Of a stretch of 64,000 nt of DNA, positions 48,521-57,724 are shown in pieces (within the stretch, counting starts at the first letter, position 1; the number at the start of each line of letters is the position of its first letter). The position numbers and the translations under genes are program-made. Source of the stretch: Anabaena sp. UHCC 0187. Its GTDB lineage: Bacteria > Cyanobacteriota > Cyanobacteriia > Cyanobacteriales > Nostocaceae. Below the pieces are notes generated by a model. It had not been told where the DNA came from. It did not search any database and worked only from the letters and a program-made list of their open reading frames with translations. The stretch is from positions 459,355-523,354 of the forward strand of contig NZ_VILB01000011.1 of the NCBI RefSeq assembly GCF_009712035.1. Direction: 5' to 3'.

Positions 48521-50872
48521 TTATGTTATTTCTTTTAAGTATTTAGCGGCTGCAATTACGGCTTGTCCTAGTGATAATCCGCCATCATTTGCAGGAATTA
48601 TGCTATGAGTTAATACATTAATTTCTAATTTTTCTAATCGCATTTTTACCTGTTGTAATAGAATTTGATTTTGAAATACTCCCCCTGTTAATGCTACTTG
48701 ATTAAATTGATGTTCTTGTCTCAATTGTTTAACTATTTTGACAGTGGCAATAGCTAAACTTTGATGAAATTTCGCAGCTATTTCTGATGGTGAAATTTGC
48801 TGTTTGATATCATTGAGTATTTCTCGCCATGTTGGAGATGTATCTATATAATAGATATTATCTGATTTTTCAAGTTTAAAGGAATAATTTACAGTTTCTT
48901 TATCATTGTTTAAAATATTTATATCAGCTATTGCTTCCATTTCTATGGCTGCTTGTCCTTCATAACTGCATTGTTCTCGACAAATACCTATTGCGGCTGC
49001 AACTGCATCAAATAATCTCCCTACTGATGATGTTATGGGTGAATTAATACCTTTTTCTATGATTTGATTGAGTAATTTAGGGTTTTTATGTTCCAAGAAT
49101 TTGATTATTTCTAAATCACTATATTTTTCTTTAATTTCTTCCCAGGTAAAAGCATTAATCAATTGAGAGTATGTATTTCTCCAAGGTTGATAAATTGCCT
49201 GTTTTCCTCCTATCATGGACATAGGTTTAAATGTGGCTAAACGTTGAAAATTTCGATAATCTGCTAAGATAAATTCTCCTCCCCATATTGTACCATCTTC
49301 ACCATACCCTAAACCATCAAATGCTATTCCTAAAATGGATTTTGTATCTAAGGAAATTTGATTTTCTGCCATACAAGCCGCAATATGGGCGTGATGATGT
49401 TGAATTTCTGCTAATTTAATTTTGTTACCTGTTGCTAGTTCTTTACCAAGTTTAGATGATAGATATTCTGGATGTTTATCAATAGCAATTATTTCTGGTT
49501 TATGTTGAAATAAGTTGAGATATAAATTCAATGTTTCTTGATAAGCATTGAAAGCAGCCGCATTTTCCAAATCTCCTAAATGTTGTGATAAAATCGCCTC
49601 ACCTTCTCTTAATAAACAAAAGGTATTTTTTAACTCGCTACCCATTGCTAAAATTGGCGGTATTTTTGCAAATCCAGGTGGTAATTTAATCGGTGCTGGT
49701 GCATATCCCCTGGCACGTCTGAGGGTTTGAAGTTGATTATCAATAACTCTAACTATGGAATCATCCACCCTATTAACAATATCTCGATTATGTAAAAGAA
49801 AATAATCAGCTATTTTCGATAATTTATCTTTTGCATCTTCATTATCTATACATTGTGGTTCATCAGAAATATTCCCACTAGTTAAAACTATGGGTACTTT
49901 CATTCTTCTCAGAATTAAGTGATGTAAAGGCGTATAAGGTAGCATGAAACCCAGGGTATTTTGTCCTGGGGCTATGGCAGATGCTAATTTACTATGATCT
50001 TTAATTTTTAATAAAACAATAGGTGCTGCTGGACTGGTTAATAATTCTTTTTCTAAATCATTAATATAGCAATATTCAGAAATAATATTAATATCTCTAG
50101 CCATTAAAGCCAACGGTTTATGATATCTTTGTTTACGATTTCTGAGTTTAGCAACTGCATTTGCTAAAGTTGCACCACAAGCTAAATGAAAACCTCCTAA
50201 ACCTTTAATAGCAACAATTTCACCCTTTTGTAATAAAGTACAAACAGCATCAACATCATCCAACATTGAGAACATATCAGATATTACAGGTTTACCGTCA
50301 GCCCTTTCTAACCATGCGCGAGGTCCACAGGTAAAACAAGCCACAGGTTGGGCATGAAACCGACGATTTTCCACATCTTGATATTCCTTTTCACATTCCT
50401 TACACATTGAAAAATTCACCATGCTAGTGTTATTTCTATCGTAAGGAATAGCCCGAATAATACTCAACCTTGGACCACAATCAGTACAATTAGTAAAAGG
50501 ATAACGAAAATAACGACTAAAAGGATCAAAAATCTCCCTTTGACATTGGGGACAACTTGCCGCGTCAGGAGAAATTTCCGTTTTCACCACACTATTAACA
50601 CTGCGAGAAATCACAAAATCATCAAAATCAAACTCCCCCAAATATGGACTTCTAATCACCTCATTAATTCTTGCCAAAGGCGGACATTCTTGATATATTT
50701 TATTTACAAACTCCGTGATTTCTTCCTCACTACCAGAAACACGAATTAACACCCCTTCACCATCATTACAAACATCACCTTTCAAACCCAAAACCTTCGC
50801 CAAACCATACACAGTAGGACGAAAACCCACACCTTGCACAGTACCACAAACCCGAATTTCCTCAAGCGGCAT
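48521..50872 (-). CDS. hypF: Carbamoyltransferase HypF
   Basis: Makes the cyanide precursor by transferring a carbamoyl group from carbamoyl phosphate to HypE. 783 residues. Domains in order: acylphosphatase (EIRVCGTVQGVGFRPTVYGL) about 1-90; two zinc fingers with CPQCQREIF, NCTDCGPRLS, MCKECEKEY and ACFTCGPRA about 100-190; YrdC-like domain (KGLGGFHLACGATLANAVAK) about 200-385; Kae1-like domain with metal histidines in EIQHHHAHIAACMAENQ about 480 and GIAFDGLGYGEDGTIWGGEF. Complete. Confidence 0.97.
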   Translation of the reverse strand: MPLEEIRVCGTVQGVGFRPTVYGLAKVLGLKGDVCNDGEGVLIRVSGSEEEITEFVNKIYQECPPLARINEVIRSPYLGEFDFDDFVISRSVNSVVKTEISPDAASCPQCQREIFDPFSRYFRYPFTNCTDCGPRLSIIRAIPYDRNNTSMVNFSMCKECEKEYQDVENRRFHAQPVACFTCGPRAWLERADGKPVISDMFSMLDDVDAVCTLLQKGEIVAIKGLGGFHLACGATLANAVAKLRNRKQRYHKPLALMARDINIISEYCYINDLEKELLTSPAAPIVLLKIKDHSKLASAIAPGQNTLGFMLPYTPLHHLILRRMKVPIVLTSGNISDEPQCIDNEDAKDKLSKIADYFLLHNRDIVNRVDDSIVRVIDNQLQTLRRARGYAPAPIKLPPGFAKIPPILAMGSELKNTFCLLREGEAILSQHLGDLENAAAFNAYQETLNLYLNLFQHKPEIIAIDKHPEYLSSKLGKELATGNKIKLAEIQHHHAHIAACMAENQISLDTKSILGIAFDGLGYGEDGTIWGGEFILADYRNFQRLATFKPMSMIGGKQAIYQPWRNTYSQLINAFTWEEIKEKYSDLEIIKFLEHKNPKLLNQIIEKGINSPITSSVGRLFDAVAAAIGICREQCSYEGQAAIEMEAIADINILNNDKETVNYSFKLEKSDNIYYIDTSPTWREILNDIKQQISPSEIAAKFHQSLAIATVKIVKQLRQEHQFNQVALTGGVFQNQILLQQVKMRLEKLEINVLTHSIIPANDGGLSLGQAVIAAAKYLKEIT

Positions 50873-50877
50873 TTTTC

Positions 50878-50910
50878 TTCCTTTGCGTCTTTGCGCCTTG
50901 GCGTGAGATA
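50878..50910. repeat. CGCAAAGG-family repeat between NHL gene and hypF
   Basis: CTTCCTTTGCGTCTTTGCGC followed by CTTGGCGTGAG, reverse orientation; it ends 2 bp before the NHL gene stop. Confidence 0.85.
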
Positions 50911-50911
50911 A

Positions 50912-52072
50912 TTAAAACTTCCAAATCAAAACGCGATTATTCCCAGAATCAGCAACCACCGCAGTTTCCCCACAAACCTTAATTCCATAACACCAATTCA
51001 AACTTCGTCTTGTTGGTAGTCCAAAATTCCGATTTTCACTCTTATTTGTAAAGTTATCTTGTCCCATCACACCATCAGCATCCGCACCTTGCAATAATAA
51101 AATAGATGCTCGTTTTTTCCATCCTAGCAAACGAGAATTAGCAGTATCAGCAACTATTAACCAATCCCCCGCAACATCTACCCCATAAGGCATACTTAAA
51201 CTACTGGCACTAGGCAAATAAACCCCTTGATTTAATTCCACAAAATTGAAGTTTTTTTGTCCTAAAACCACCGCACAAGGGGCATTATTTTCTGTGGGAA
51301 TTCCTGACCAAATCATGACTCGGTTATTACCTGCATCGGTGACAACTAAATTATCTTCCCAAAGGGTGATATCATGACACCAACGCATACTGGAAGCCGT
51401 AGGAGAACCCCCTCCATTTTCATTACGAGATATCATATCTGGTTGTCCCAAAACTATATCCGCAGGTTGTCCATTTTCTGTGGGTAATTGATGCCAAATT
51501 AATAACCGACGATTGCCAGTATCAGCTACAAATAGCTTACCTTGATGAGAGAAAACACCATAAGGCCAATGTAAAGTATTTGCCGCAGGTTGTTGATTTC
51601 CTCGGTTATGTAAATTATCAATAAAGTTAGTTTGTCCTAATACTAAATCTGCGGGAATATGACTATCTATGGGAACATTATACCAGATTAAAATCCGATG
51701 ATTCCAAGCATCTGCAACGGCTAAACCATTACCACATTTACAAATACCTGTAGGGACACTAAATGTAGATTTCCCTGGTGTACCTTTGGCGTTTTGTCCT
51801 TCATGAAAAAAGTCTGGTTGTCCTATTACCCAGTCAGCCGGTTGATGATCTTTTGTGGGTAAATTTCGCCAACCTAATAAACGATGATGTCCTGTATCTG
51901 CTACCCATAATGGTCCCGTTGGTGACAATAAACAAGCTGCACGGGGTCCAAACATTGTTGTGGGAGTAGGTGCAATAGGTATGGCTATTTGTTCAGGTGT
52001 AATATTGTTTCCTAATATTATTTTTGCACCATGAGGGGAGAGGGGTAAATGGGGGATATTTTGGGTTTTCAA
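50912..52072 (-). CDS. NHL-repeat protein of the hydrogenase maturation locus
   Basis: 386 residues forming about six NHL blades, each with the pattern VADTGHHRLLGW, VADAWNHRILIW, VADTGNRRLLIW, VTDAGNNRVMIW, VADTANSRLLGW, VADSGNNRVLIW and an intervening VLGQ(T/P)xF strand; the last blade ends at the C terminus. No signal peptide. Established context: in Nostoc, an NHL-repeat gene precedes hypF between the hup and hyp genes and has been proposed to help mature the uptake hydrogenase small subunit. Here it keeps its place upstream of hypF. Molecular role inferred. Confidence 0.9.
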   Translation of the reverse strand: MKTQNIPHLPLSPHGAKIILGNNITPEQIAIPIAPTPTTMFGPRAACLLSPTGPLWVADTGHHRLLGWRNLPTKDHQPADWVIGQPDFFHEGQNAKGTPGKSTFSVPTGICKCGNGLAVADAWNHRILIWYNVPIDSHIPADLVLGQTNFIDNLHNRGNQQPAANTLHWPYGVFSHQGKLFVADTGNRRLLIWHQLPTENGQPADIVLGQPDMISRNENGGGSPTASSMRWCHDITLWEDNLVVTDAGNNRVMIWSGIPTENNAPCAVVLGQKNFNFVELNQGVYLPSASSLSMPYGVDVAGDWLIVADTANSRLLGWKKRASILLLQGADADGVMGQDNFTNKSENRNFGLPTRRSLNWCYGIKVCGETAVVADSGNNRVLIWKF

Positions 52073-52115
52073 TGTAGATAGGGAATTAATATTTTATGGT
52101 TCAGTTAATAAAATT

Positions 52116-52191
52116 GTAGGTTGGGTTAAGCGATAGCGAAACCCAACAAAGTTCGGAAAATGTTGGGTTTCCTTGCGTCAACCCAACCTAC
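52116..52191. mobile_element. MITE-like element abutting the RM stop codon
   Basis: 76 bp, ends GTAGGTTGGGTT and AACCCAACCTAC; arms AAGCGATAGCGAAACCCAAC and TGTTGGGTTTCCTTGCGTCA. It is an inverted copy of 39536-39621. Its right end is base 52191 and the RM stop codon begins at 52192. Confidence 0.8.
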
Positions 52192-55100
52192 TTAGATTAT
52201 CGGAAAATCTGGAATAGTTCTATCAATTTCCTGCATTATTCGCAAAGTTTCTGTTAAAGCAATGACAATTTTTTGATACTGGTTAATTTCCTCAGTAGAT
52301 AATTCTCGCTTGGCGTTTTTTCGATCTTTTAACCATTTATCTAATACTTGATATCCACCAATTTTAAATTCCCAGATATGTGGGGGAATATCTGTAAAAT
52401 AATTCTGTTTATTTATATAAACTCTTTGCAATTCTACATTGTAAGTAACTTCGCTAATTAGATTATCTCCTATGGCTTGGTATGTTGTCGTTAAGGTGTT
52501 GAGTGTATCAGATTTCATTAAATGTAAATTAACTAATTCTTCTCCTTTTATAGCTAATTCGTGAAAGAGTTTTTGATTACTGGTTAAGGGAAGACGAGGA
52601 AAATCTATTTTCAGAAATTCAGCGTATCTAGTGCGATAGGTAGGACTATGAAATATAGCATAAGCATAGTAAAATATTTGTTCTGGTGTGGGTATTTTAC
52701 CAAATTTTTCTTTGATAGTTTCTAAGAATTTTGGAGATAAGTTTGGAGTTTTTTCTATGAAAAGGTTTGTTTGTTTATTTTCTGTATTTGGATATGTGTA
52801 GAGAGGAAAAACATAAGTCCTTTCTCTACTTGCTGATGAAATAGAACAGATTTCAGGAACTAAATCAGTAACAAAAATATGTCTCCACCCTATAATAGAA
52901 AGCTGACGATTACATAATAAACTTAGATTATCTTGTATTAGATGCTGTTTCAATGGTGGACGGGGAAAATCCATTGCTACTGTACTTAAATAACAGAAAC
53001 GCTTATCAAAAGGACGATACAAACAAGAAATTAAATCATTTTCCCAGTTGAGATTTTTTCTAACTTGTTTTCGCGCTTCAGCTAAATTCCAATCTCTACT
53101 ATCATGAATACTATATAATTCTTGCAAATAACCATTAGATAAATCTTCAGAAATTAAATCACTTATTCTTTTTTTAACTACATCTTTATCAAAATCTATT
53201 GCAAAGTTATCTCTATGAGTGGTAAAGCCACTAGAATTAGTTATAAATATATCGCTGATTAAGCATCCCTGATTATATTCAGTAGCTAAATCAAAATCTT
53301 TTGGTGCGAAAAAGTAATTGGGTTCAGTTGGTTGTAACTCTATCCAATCAACATTATTTAAACTTGCAGATTCTAAAAACTTATATTTATCCTCACGTCT
53401 TCCCCAGACATCATAATATAACACCTTTGCCATTTCCTTTATACCATCTCTGGATTTATAAGCACTAGAACCATAATCAGGTTTGCTTTTTTCGCGCACA
53501 GCAATTAAAATCGCTACACCTTGTTGAATATCAAAAACATTTTGATCAATATTTCCCTCTGGGGTGGTTTCTTTTAATAAGGAATTACCATGTAAATCCA
53601 TGATATATAATTTATCAAAATACTTTAATAATTCTTCCCTCATACCTCGATGAATTAAACCATTGAGATAGGAATGATTAGTAATAAAACCAATAATACC
53701 AGCATCTTGAGCATTATTTTCAATTTGATATTGAGCAAAACGAATAAATTTAATATAATCATCATCTAAAGGTTGAATATTTTTTTCTCCTTCTAGTCTG
53801 ACCCTACCTTTATATAATTCTAAAAGTTCCCCAATATGAGTTAATTCAGTAATGGTTTTACCCGCTTTTCCTATTTTATAAATCCGATTCCAAACTGAAC
53901 CAGTATACTCAACGTCAGCTAAATATCTCTCATCTTGATTTAAGATTCTTTTCCGTTTACTAGCATTTTGGGAACTGACAGAATAAGGAGGATTTCCTAA
54001 TACTACAGTCACAGAAATTTCTGTTTTTACTTTTGCTGCTTGACTTGATTCTTCAGCGATAATTTGCGTAATACCAGGAATTAAGTCACCTTGTTTTATT
54101 CCTTCTTCCAACGCATTAGTTAAATAAACTTTTAATCTTTCTTCTGGTGCAAATTTATAACCTAAATCTCCTAATAATAAACCTAATTTTAGATGTGCTA
54201 TAGTATAAGGAGTCATCAATAATTCAAACCCAAATAAGCGGTTTAAAAGTTTTACATCTCTTAAAAAACTATTCCATTTGTCAACACCATATTTAGCGAC
54301 ATTGTCACGAATTTGTTTAATAACTGCATATAAAAAAGTTCCTGTTCCGGTTGCGGGGTCAAGAATTGTGACTTTGCGATTTCCTAAACCATATTGTAAA
54401 TCAAAAATTTCTTCATTAACTAAAAGATCATTAACAGAACGGACAATAAAATTAACCACAGGTTCAGGAGTATAATAAACTCCCCTGCTTTTTCTTAATG
54501 AAGCTTGATAAGCAGCTAAAAATGTTTCATAAAAGTGAATAACTGGATCTTCTGTGCGGGTTTCTTGACCAAAATTTTCTAAAATATTGGTCATGTCTAT
54601 GTTGTTGAATAAATCTATTAAATTTTCAATTGATTTGTGAATTTTACTAACGCTATCAGTTCCTAAAACTAAATCAAATAAACCTTTCAAAAAAGGGATT
54701 TTATCACTAATATAAATACTTGCTGTTGTCCGACTAAATGTAAATTCTCCAGGGTTTTGTGCATGACCAATTTTTGCGGTAAATAACCCATAAGCAATAG
54801 TTTGGGAGTACATATCCGCAAATTTATCATTATCTATATCTAAAAGTAATAATTTTTTAAATGTTTCTTTTAATTGATTTAATTCTTCTGTACTTGTTTC
54901 TATTTCTAAAGATGATTGAATAGCATTTCTAATGGTTTTGGTATAAGCTGCCATTTCTTTAGCTAAATCATAATAATTATTAATATCTTTGGCTTTTTGA
55001 TTCAGAAATGATTGCAGTAATTCTGTTATTGCTTGTAAATCCTTAACCAGAATAATTTCACCTTGTTCTAAATCAGCTAATTTAACAATTTTCTCACATT

Positions 55101-55431
55101 CTCCATCTACATACCAACGAAATTCTAGATAATTAGTTAAAATCAAATTATAACCAATATTTGATTCTAAGTAACGTTTGATTTGTGCAGTATTTTCGAT
55201 TTTACTTAAATCAATATTAATATCTTTAGCTTCTATATATCCCAAAATTAGATCATTTTTTCTGATAGTTAAATCAGGGATTCCTGCTTGATTCCCTTTC
55301 TCTTCAATTCTAGCATTAACACCAATCGTTAAACCCTCAATTAGACTTTTTAGACTGGGGTAATGACTGCGTTCTCCACTACGTTGGCTATTTTCTTGTA
55401 AATCTTGAATGTAGTTATTAAAAGTAGACAT
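52192..55431 (-). CDS. Type IIG-like restriction-modification enzyme (nuclease-methylase fusion)
   Basis: 1079 residues. N-terminal PD-(D/E)xK nuclease: IPDLTIRKNDLILGYIEAKD with Asp53 and Glu67-x-Lys69. Middle helical linker with YYTPEPVVNFIVRSVNDLL. N6-adenine methylase core: motif I TILDPATGTGTFLYAV near 357, motif IV VVLGNPPYSVSS near 477. C-terminal half (600-1000) is presumably target recognition. No helicase motifs, so not type I or ISP; Eco57I-like single-chain enzymes fit. Both active sites look intact, so it should cut and self-protect, with one strand-methylating activity. It is not accompanied by specificity or other RM genes. Lies directly upstream of the hyp operon, same strand. 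Confidence 0.88.
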   Translation of the reverse strand: MSTFNNYIQDLQENSQRSGERSHYPSLKSLIEGLTIGVNARIEEKGNQAGIPDLTIRKNDLILGYIEAKDINIDLSKIENTAQIKRYLESNIGYNLILTNYLEFRWYVDGECEKIVKLADLEQGEIILVKDLQAITELLQSFLNQKAKDINNYYDLAKEMAAYTKTIRNAIQSSLEIETSTEELNQLKETFKKLLLLDIDNDKFADMYSQTIAYGLFTAKIGHAQNPGEFTFSRTTASIYISDKIPFLKGLFDLVLGTDSVSKIHKSIENLIDLFNNIDMTNILENFGQETRTEDPVIHFYETFLAAYQASLRKSRGVYYTPEPVVNFIVRSVNDLLVNEEIFDLQYGLGNRKVTILDPATGTGTFLYAVIKQIRDNVAKYGVDKWNSFLRDVKLLNRLFGFELLMTPYTIAHLKLGLLLGDLGYKFAPEERLKVYLTNALEEGIKQGDLIPGITQIIAEESSQAAKVKTEISVTVVLGNPPYSVSSQNASKRKRILNQDERYLADVEYTGSVWNRIYKIGKAGKTITELTHIGELLELYKGRVRLEGEKNIQPLDDDYIKFIRFAQYQIENNAQDAGIIGFITNHSYLNGLIHRGMREELLKYFDKLYIMDLHGNSLLKETTPEGNIDQNVFDIQQGVAILIAVREKSKPDYGSSAYKSRDGIKEMAKVLYYDVWGRREDKYKFLESASLNNVDWIELQPTEPNYFFAPKDFDLATEYNQGCLISDIFITNSSGFTTHRDNFAIDFDKDVVKKRISDLISEDLSNGYLQELYSIHDSRDWNLAEARKQVRKNLNWENDLISCLYRPFDKRFCYLSTVAMDFPRPPLKQHLIQDNLSLLCNRQLSIIGWRHIFVTDLVPEICSISSASRERTYVFPLYTYPNTENKQTNLFIEKTPNLSPKFLETIKEKFGKIPTPEQIFYYAYAIFHSPTYRTRYAEFLKIDFPRLPLTSNQKLFHELAIKGEELVNLHLMKSDTLNTLTTTYQAIGDNLISEVTYNVELQRVYINKQNYFTDIPPHIWEFKIGGYQVLDKWLKDRKNAKRELSTEEINQYQKIVIALTETLRIMQEIDRTIPDFPII

Positions 55432-55617
55432 AATTCCTGGAAAATTAGTTATTAATTCTCCTTCTAGGATGGCACATATTTTTTAAATTTTATCAATTTG
55501 ATACCATTACCCGCTTCTTTCTCCTAACATTATATCTATCAATCTTTTTTTGATTGTTAAGAAAGATGCAGAATGTTACCTTAGCTGTGTATGATTCTGA
55601 TGTGATTTCAAAATTAA

Positions 55618-55638
55618 GGGTTTAGCAACACTAAACCC
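55618..55638. repeat. GGGTTTAG hairpin
   Basis: GGGTTTAG and CTAAACCC form an 8-bp stem around CAACA; common cyanobacterial hairpin, here in the tsaC leader, 30 bp before the ATG. Confidence 0.65.
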
Positions 55639-55667
55639 CTACTCTCGCAAGAAAACTATATTTATTT

Positions 55668-56243
55668 ATGAATGTTTCTCTACAAACCCTGATAACCGCC
55701 GCAAACGCTGGAAAACTCATCAGCTTCCCCACAGATACCGTCCCCGCATTAGCCACCATACCCGCACAATCAGAATTGATTTATGCTGCTAAACAACGCA
55801 GTTTTGATAAACCGTTGATTTTAATGGCTGCCAAAGCGGAAGATTTGTGGGATTATGTTCAAGGTAGCCAAATAGAATACCAAATTTGGCAAAAAGTTGT
55901 TAATCAATATTGGCCAGGTGCATTAACTTTAGTTTTACCAGCTAGTGACAAAATTCCTCTAGTCATGAACCCTCTCGAACCCACTACCATTGGGATTAGA
56001 GTCCCAAATAATCCCATTGCTCAAACTATTTTGGCGCAAACTGGGCCAATGGCTACAACCAGTGCTAATTTATCAGGACAACCAGCCTTAGAAAAAAAAG
56101 CCGAAATAGAAGCTCAATTTCCCGAAGTTCTCACTTTAGAATCTATAGAATATCAAGGTTTGGGCATACCTTCCACCGTTGCTAAATGGACTGGGAACAA
56201 TTGGCAGATTTTAAGATCAGGTAGTATTAAATTAGATAATTGA
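55668..56243 (+). CDS. tsaC: L-threonylcarbamoyladenylate synthase (TsaC/Sua5 type)
   Basis: Forms the threonylcarbamoyl-AMP used for t6A37 modification of ANN-decoding tRNAs. 191 residues, YrdC fold without a Sua5 extension: GKLISFPTDTVPALATIPAQ, AAKQRSFDKPLILMAAKAED, WPGALTLVLPASDKIPLV, IGIRVPNNPIAQTILAQTGP, MATTSANLSGQPA. Complete; overlaps or abuts the kinase gene downstream. Confidence 0.93.
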   Translation: MNVSLQTLITAANAGKLISFPTDTVPALATIPAQSELIYAAKQRSFDKPLILMAAKAEDLWDYVQGSQIEYQIWQKVVNQYWPGALTLVLPASDKIPLVMNPLEPTTIGIRVPNNPIAQTILAQTGPMATTSANLSGQPALEKKAEIEAQFPEVLTLESIEYQGLGIPSTVAKWTGNNWQILRSGSIKLDN

Positions 56244-56260
56244 TCATTTCATTTAAAATC

Positions 56261-57184
56261 ATGAATTTTAGTAACTGGCTATATCTAGGAACAGGAATAG
56301 GATTAGGAATAGGTTTTTGTAAATTATTTCTTCAGTCCTCTAAATCTCCATCCATTTCCTTGGCAAATGCTCCACAGCAACAAGAAACTGAGATTTTACA
56401 AGAATTGAAGCAAACCCAATTAGCATATCAAATGGCGCGGGAAATCAGCCAGTTTAAATCTGGTTTTTTAGCTCGGACTAGCCATGAATTGCGATCGCCA
56501 TTAAGTGGTTTAATCGGATTACATCAATTAATTTTGGCAGACTTGTGCGAAAATCCCGAAGAAGAACGGGAATTTGTCGGCCAAGCTCACGAAAAATCCC
56601 TAAAATTACTCAAACTAATTGATGAAATTCTCACTGTTTCTAAAATAGAATCTGGTAGAAATAAATTAGATATTGAAACTTTGCAATTATCTGAATTTTT
56701 ACAAGAAATTTATAACTTAACTTATCTATTAGCAGTCAATCGTAATTATCCTTTTACTTTATCACCACCAGATCCAGAAATTTACATTTTGGCAGATTCC
56801 CGTTGGCTCAAACAAGTATTAATAAACTTGATAGATACGACAATTACTCAAATGGAAGAAGGGAATATTTATCTTTCTAGTCATCTACAACCTACAGATA
56901 ATTATGTAAATATCTGCTTAGATGTACCCACTGAAACTGTAGTTACAAGTGAATCTATAGATTTGATGATAGCTGAAAATCAGACAACTCAGAAAAATAT
57001 AGTTCTGTCACCAGGAATGAAACTTTCACTTAATCAAAGTTTAATAGAATTGATGGGAGGAAAGTTAGAAATTTTGCCTTTCCTCACCAACCAGGAAGAA
57101 AAATCACAGTTAACAAGATGGCAAATATCTATGCCTCTAACGACTCTTGAAGTTGAATCTCTCCAGGAACAAAAGCAAAATTAG
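56261..57184 (+). CDS. Histidine kinase-like protein with degenerate ATPase domain
   Basis: 307 residues from ATG 56261 (the upstream TTG at 56240 is less likely). An N-terminal membrane helix about 5-25 (WLYLGTGIGLGIGFCKLF), HisKA with the phospho-acceptor His in TSHELRSPLSGLIGLHQL, then an HATPase_c-like region. N box survives as LKQVLINLIDTTITQM, but the G1 DxGxG box is absent (LDVPTETVV) and the G2 region reads LSPGMKLSLNQSLIELMGGK. ATP binding is therefore doubtful; it may be phosphorylated in trans or act as a scaffold. Its last 56 bp overlap the convergent GNAT gene. Confidence 0.78.
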   Translation: MNFSNWLYLGTGIGLGIGFCKLFLQSSKSPSISLANAPQQQETEILQELKQTQLAYQMAREISQFKSGFLARTSHELRSPLSGLIGLHQLILADLCENPEEEREFVGQAHEKSLKLLKLIDEILTVSKIESGRNKLDIETLQLSEFLQEIYNLTYLLAVNRNYPFTLSPPDPEIYILADSRWLKQVLINLIDTTITQMEEGNIYLSSHLQPTDNYVNICLDVPTETVVTSESIDLMIAENQTTQKNIVLSPGMKLSLNQSLIELMGGKLEILPFLTNQEEKSQLTRWQISMPLTTLEVESLQEQKQN

Positions 57185-57596
57185 ATTGATTGTATAGCAC
57201 CATTGTTGTTGTGTTATTTGCTTGAAAACCAATCTTCTCATAAAATTCCTGTTGGTGAGTTGTCATCAAATACACACGCTCTACTTTTTGCATTCGCGGA
57301 TGACTTAAAACAGTTTCTACTAGCTTGCTGCCCAATCCATTACCTTGATAATCTGGATGAATGACAACATCCCAAATTGTAGCGCGATAGATGCCATCAG
57401 AAGTCGCTCTCGCAAAGCCAATTAATAATTCCCTATCCCAGACAGAAATCACAGGTTCACTATTAGCAATAGCTATACCCCAATCCTTAATACTTCGTCC
57501 TTTTGCCCAAAAAGCAGCCAGATTAAACAGTTCTTGGAGTTGGTAAAGATCAATATCCGCATGACTGTGGCTAAATTGAATCTGAGAATATTTCAT
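57129..57596 (-). CDS. GNAT acetyltransferase of the cyanobacterial/plastid type
   Basis: 155 residues. Seen: LQELFNLAAFWAKGRSIKDW, ELLIGFARATSDGIYRATIW, DVVIHPDYQGNGLGSKLVET (acetyl-CoA loop QGNGLG), VYLMTTHQQEFYEKIGFQAN. The pattern resembles plastid GNATs and serotonin-N-acetyltransferase-like cyanobacterial enzymes. The C terminus overlaps the convergent kinase gene by 56 bp, so the ends of both are constrained. Confidence 0.88.
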   Translation of the reverse strand: MKYSQIQFSHSHADIDLYQLQELFNLAAFWAKGRSIKDWGIAIANSEPVISVWDRELLIGFARATSDGIYRATIWDVVIHPDYQGNGLGSKLVETVLSHPRMQKVERVYLMTTHQQEFYEKIGFQANNTTTMVLYNQSNFAFVPGEIQLQESLEA

Positions 57597-57724
57597 CTAT
57601 AAACACCCATTTATCCTAGGATTTTTGTTTCTGTTATGGCATATTTTCCTAGAAATTACTAAACCTGTATATGTATATGCAACACTTCAATTAAAAACCT
57701 CCTTTTTATTCACTGTTCCGGTGT

